A stretch of DNA of 8,991 bases, taken from NCBI GenBank assembly GCA_020426425.1, contig JAGQQB010000123.1, positions 284-9,274 of the forward strand. Reading direction: 5' to 3'. The notes under the pieces are model-generated. The model was not told where the DNA came from and ran no database searches. It was given only the letters and a program-made list of their open reading frames with translations. The first letter of the stretch is position 1, and the number at the start of each line of letters is the position of its first letter. Shown piece by piece: positions 6,803 through 8,991 of the stretch. The position numbers and the translations under genes are program-made. This stretch comes from Planctomycetaceae bacterium. Lineage in GTDB: Bacteria; Planctomycetota; Planctomycetia; Planctomycetales; Planctomycetaceae.

Positions 6803-6832
6803 ATCGTACCGATCCGCCCGGACCGTTGTCAT
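6803..6832 (-). promoter_or_regulatory. candidate sigma70-type promoter for the moxR gene set
   Basis: On the minus strand, ATGACA (6832-6827, five of six matches to TTGACA) is followed after 18 bases by TACGAT (6808-6803, four of six matches to TATAAT). Transcription would begin near 6796, leaving a leader of about 36 bases to ATG 6760. This fits the shorter MoxR start. It rests on sequence match only. Confidence 0.3.
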
Positions 6833-6874
6833 CCGGGAGGGGCAAGAATGCGACTGAGAGGCTGTCGGCGGTCA

Positions 6875-6897
6875 GCCACCGGTTCTTCGTTGGTGGC
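6875..6897. other. hairpin (6-bp perfect stem) between formate dehydrogenase and moxR
   Basis: gccacc (6875-6880) pairs perfectly with ggtggc (6892-6897) around an 11-base spacer, and two extra G-T pairs would shorten the loop to 7. No T-run follows on either strand, so it is not a textbook intrinsic terminator, although it lies where the formate dehydrogenase transcript should end. Confidence 0.3.
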
Positions 6898-6955
6898 AGA
6901 AACGTTCACTTGCTGTACGCCTATCAGTCCTTGCGGTCTGTCGGATTTCTGGCTT

Positions 6956-6980
6956 GCTTCGAGCTTCGTATTTCGAGCTT
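6956..6980. repeat. short direct repeat of ttcgagctt in the intergenic region
   Basis: The 9-base word ttcgagctt occurs at 6958-6966 and again at 6972-6980, a 14-base period. The same kind of word (cttcg, tttcg) fills the space between and around the copies, and gcggatttc-like words lie just left. It resembles the degenerate 'cgaa-rich' intergenic repeats that I recall from planctomycete genomes. That likeness is recollection, not a search result. Confidence 0.35.
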
Positions 6981-7011
6981 GATGCGGACTGAACACCAAT
7001 CTTGAGTTGCA

Positions 7012-8991
7012 CTAAATAACGGGTGAGATCCGGACGGCGCAGTATTTCAGTTCAGGAATCTTGCCATACGGATCGAGGGCATCAATCGTCAGGATGTTGG
7101 CTGAGGCTTCCCGGAAGTGAAACGGAATGAAAACGCTGCCTCGCTCGATGGAGTCGTCGGCCCGCAGCCAGAGTTCAATTTCTCCGCGACGACTGGCGAC
7201 GCGCGCCCTGTCGCCATTCCGCATGCCGAGCTGTTCGAGATCGCGGGGATGAATCGCGGCAGTCGGTTCCGGTTCAATCGCATCGAGCGCGCGGCTGCGA
7301 CGAGTCATGCTGCCGGTGTGCCAGTGTTCGAGCAGCCGACCAGTGGTGAGGATGAACGGGTATTCGTCGTCGGGCGGCTCGACTGGTGGAACAGCGGGGC
7401 ACGGCACGAACCTGCCACGCCCATCGGTGGTCGGGAATTGCTCATCAAACAGGATCTGAGTCCCATCGCTCTGCTCCGGGTCAGGGCAGGGCCAGAGTTT
7501 GCCGGTCGGGCCGAGGTTGTCGTGCGTCAGCGTTGCGTAGTTGTGCGTTAGTGCGGCGAACTCGGCGAAGATCTCCGCCGGCGTGCTCAACGACGAGGAC
7601 AACCCCATGCGCGCACAAAGATCCAGAAGAATACTCCAGTCGGCGCGGGCGTCGCCGGGAGGATCAAGCACTCGATGTCCCAGTTGCACTCGACGATCGG
7701 AATTGGTGTAGGTCCCGGTCTTCTCGAAGAATGTGGTGGCTGGCAGGATGACATCGGCGAACTCGGCGGTCTCTGTGAGGAAGATGTCCTGCACGGCGAG
7801 GAAGTCAAGATTCGAAAGTGCGGCGCGGACTTTGTTGGCGTTGGGATCGGACAGAAACGGATTCTCACCCATAATGAACATCCCTTTGATGTCTCCGGCG
7901 AGCGCCGCCTGCATGATCTCGACGACGGTGAGCCCTCCGTTCGGATCAAGCGGCACGCCCCACGCCCGCTCGAATTTCTCGCGGACATCTGGGCTGGTGA
8001 CCGATTGATAGTCGGGATAGACCATCGGAATCAGTCCGGCGTCACTCGCGCCCTGGACATTGTTCTGCCCTCGTAAAGGATGCAGACCGGTGCCAGGGCG
8101 GCCGACGCTGCCGGTCAGCAGGCAGAGCGAGATCAGGCAGCGGGCATTGTCGGTGCCGTGTGCATGCTGAGCGATCCCCATCCCCCAGAATGTCAGCATG
8201 CTGCCGCCACCGCCTGGAGGGGTCGCGCGTGAAATCGTTCGGGCAACAGCTTCCATCTGCTCTGGCGGAACACCACAGATGGGGGATGCCTGCGTGGGGC
8301 TGAAGTCGCTGAGCAGGAGCGACTTTAGCTCAGCGAATCCGGTGGTGTGTTCTGCGATATAACGTTCATCAATCCAGCCTTCCCGGATGAGCACATGCAT
8401 CACTCCGTTGTAGAAGGCAACGTCGGAACCAGGACGGATTTGAACAAAGTGCGTCGCGAAGTCGGCAAGGTCGTGTCGCCGGACATCAACCACAATCAAG
8501 TCGGTATTCGCTTTCGCAGCCGCCTTGATGAATGTTGCGGCAACGGGATGATTCGCACCGGTGTTTGATCCGGTGACGAGACAGACATCTGCAGATTCGA
8601 CATCGGCGAAGACATTCGTCACTGCACCAGAGCCGATCGTTTCCATCAGCGCCGCAACAGACGAGGCGTGACAGAGCCGCGTGCAGTGATCGACGTTGTT
8701 GGTTCCCAGCCCAGCTCGCAGCAGCTTTTGAAACAGATAGGCTTCTTCGTTGGAGCACTTGGCGGAGCCGAAGCCAGCCAGAGCGCCGCTCCCATGGTTC
8801 TCGCGAATGTTGCGGAGTCGACTGGCGATGAGATCGAGTGCTTCCTCCCAGGTCGCCTCGCGGAACGCCGGGAGTACCTCAGCGTAGTCCACCACTCCGC
8901 CCGGCTTGTGGCCAGACTCTGCCACGGAACTTCGCACTTCCGCAGAGAGTGGTCGCTTGGGATAGAACGCCTCTTTGCGAATGAGTGGCTT
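7012..8991 (-). CDS. fdhF: formate dehydrogenase alpha subunit (molybdopterin oxidoreductase), N-terminus outside the window
   Basis: 659 residues are visible, open to the window edge. The N-terminal 4Fe-4S cysteine region is missing because the gene starts beyond base 8991. A GTG at 8937 is internal to the frame and not the true start. Landmarks, numbered from the edge, include KPLIR (1-5), REATWEEAL (about 44-52), and DHCTRLCHASSVAAL with Cys107 (TGT at 8671-8673) and His108. These match the selenocysteine-His pair of E. coli FdhF. Further marks are a WGMGIAQHAHG segment, LTGSVGRPGTGLHPLRGQNNVQGASDAG, MGENPFLSDPN, VQDIFLTETAEFADVILPATTFFE, and the end of the C-terminal molydop-binding domain, ELKYCAVRISPVI, close to FdhF's EYKYCAVRVEPI. 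The enzyme oxidises formate to CO2, or reduces CO2, at a Mo or W bis-MGD centre, here with a Cys ligand. Electron acceptor and partner subunits are not visible. Orientation matches moxR, but the 251-base gap suggests a separate transcript. Confidence 0.93.
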   Translation of the reverse strand, partial: KPLIRKEAFYPKRPLSAEVRSSVAESGHKPGGVVDYAEVLPAFREATWEEALDLIASRLRNIRENHGSGALAGFGSAKCSNEEAYLFQKLLRAGLGTNNVDHCTRLCHASSVAALMETIGSGAVTNVFADVESADVCLVTGSNTGANHPVAATFIKAAAKANTDLIVVDVRRHDLADFATHFVQIRPGSDVAFYNGVMHVLIREGWIDERYIAEHTTGFAELKSLLLSDFSPTQASPICGVPPEQMEAVARTISRATPPGGGGSMLTFWGMGIAQHAHGTDNARCLISLCLLTGSVGRPGTGLHPLRGQNNVQGASDAGLIPMVYPDYQSVTSPDVREKFERAWGVPLDPNGGLTVVEIMQAALAGDIKGMFIMGENPFLSDPNANKVRAALSNLDFLAVQDIFLTETAEFADVILPATTFFEKTGTYTNSDRRVQLGHRVLDPPGDARADWSILLDLCARMGLSSSLSTPAEIFAEFAALTHNYATLTHDNLGPTGKLWPCPDPEQSDGTQILFDEQFPTTDGRGRFVPCPAVPPVEPPDDEYPFILTTGRLLEHWHTGSMTRRSRALDAIEPEPTAAIHPRDLEQLGMRNGDRARVASRRGEIELWLRADDSIERGSVFIPFHFREASANILTIDALDPYGKIPELKYCAVRISPVI

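Larger units (their letters stand above)
6761..7011. other. 251-base intergenic region between formate dehydrogenase and moxR
   Basis: There is no gene here on either strand: small frames exist but have no ribosome site or family likeness. It contains, listed separately, a candidate moxR promoter, a hairpin and a short direct repeat. The region probably separates two minus-strand transcription units. Confidence 0.5.

Noticed and set aside
6761..6832. MoxR start at ATG 6832
   Set aside because: It has no Shine-Dalgarno, adds residues outside the usual family N-terminus, and coincides with a candidate promoter. It remains possible.

Overview
The window most resembles a chromosomal segment of a Planctomycetota bacterium. 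It is moderately GC-rich. The protein ending at the left edge has a tail typical of large planctomycetal secreted or surface proteins. A FdhF-type formate dehydrogenase, a MoxR-proper ATPase, a CPA1 antiporter fused to a TrkA-N-like domain, and several weak or absent Shine-Dalgarno sites all fit that group. The phylum call is inference from gene style; no marker gene is present.

Left part, plus strand (1-3488). The 3' end of a gene for a probable extracytoplasmic beta-rich protein is followed by a 331-base gap. Then comes a tight two-gene operon: a 614-aa Na+(K+)/H+ antiporter with a cytoplasmic TrkA-N-like domain, whose stop overlaps by 4 bases (ATGA) the start of a 324-aa exported SurA/parvulin-type peptidyl-prolyl isomerase. 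The pair joins an ion-homeostasis membrane protein to an envelope foldase.

Middle part, minus strand (3514-6760), convergent with the first operon after only 25 bases. Read in its own direction it encodes a MoxR AAA+ ATPase (354 aa), then a short five-helix cytochrome c oxidase subunit III-like protein (193 aa), then a 503-aa NuoL/ND5-like polytopic membrane protein that begins 12 bases after the previous stop. The two membrane proteins are relatives of accessory or pump subunits of respiratory complexes. No heme-copper catalytic subunit, cytochrome or other complex I gene accompanies them here. Both have lost residues that are conserved in the classical families. This MoxR / CoxIII-like / ND5-like set is the most unusual item in the window and could be an undescribed membrane complex matured by the MoxR ATPase.

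Right part, minus strand (7012-8991, running off the window). This is a molybdopterin formate dehydrogenase alpha subunit of the FdhF family, with cysteine in the selenocysteine position. Its N-terminal iron-sulfur region lies outside the window. The gap between it and moxR holds a candidate promoter for the moxR group, a hairpin and a short degenerate repeat.

No tRNA, rRNA, CRISPR array, insertion sequence or phage gene was seen.
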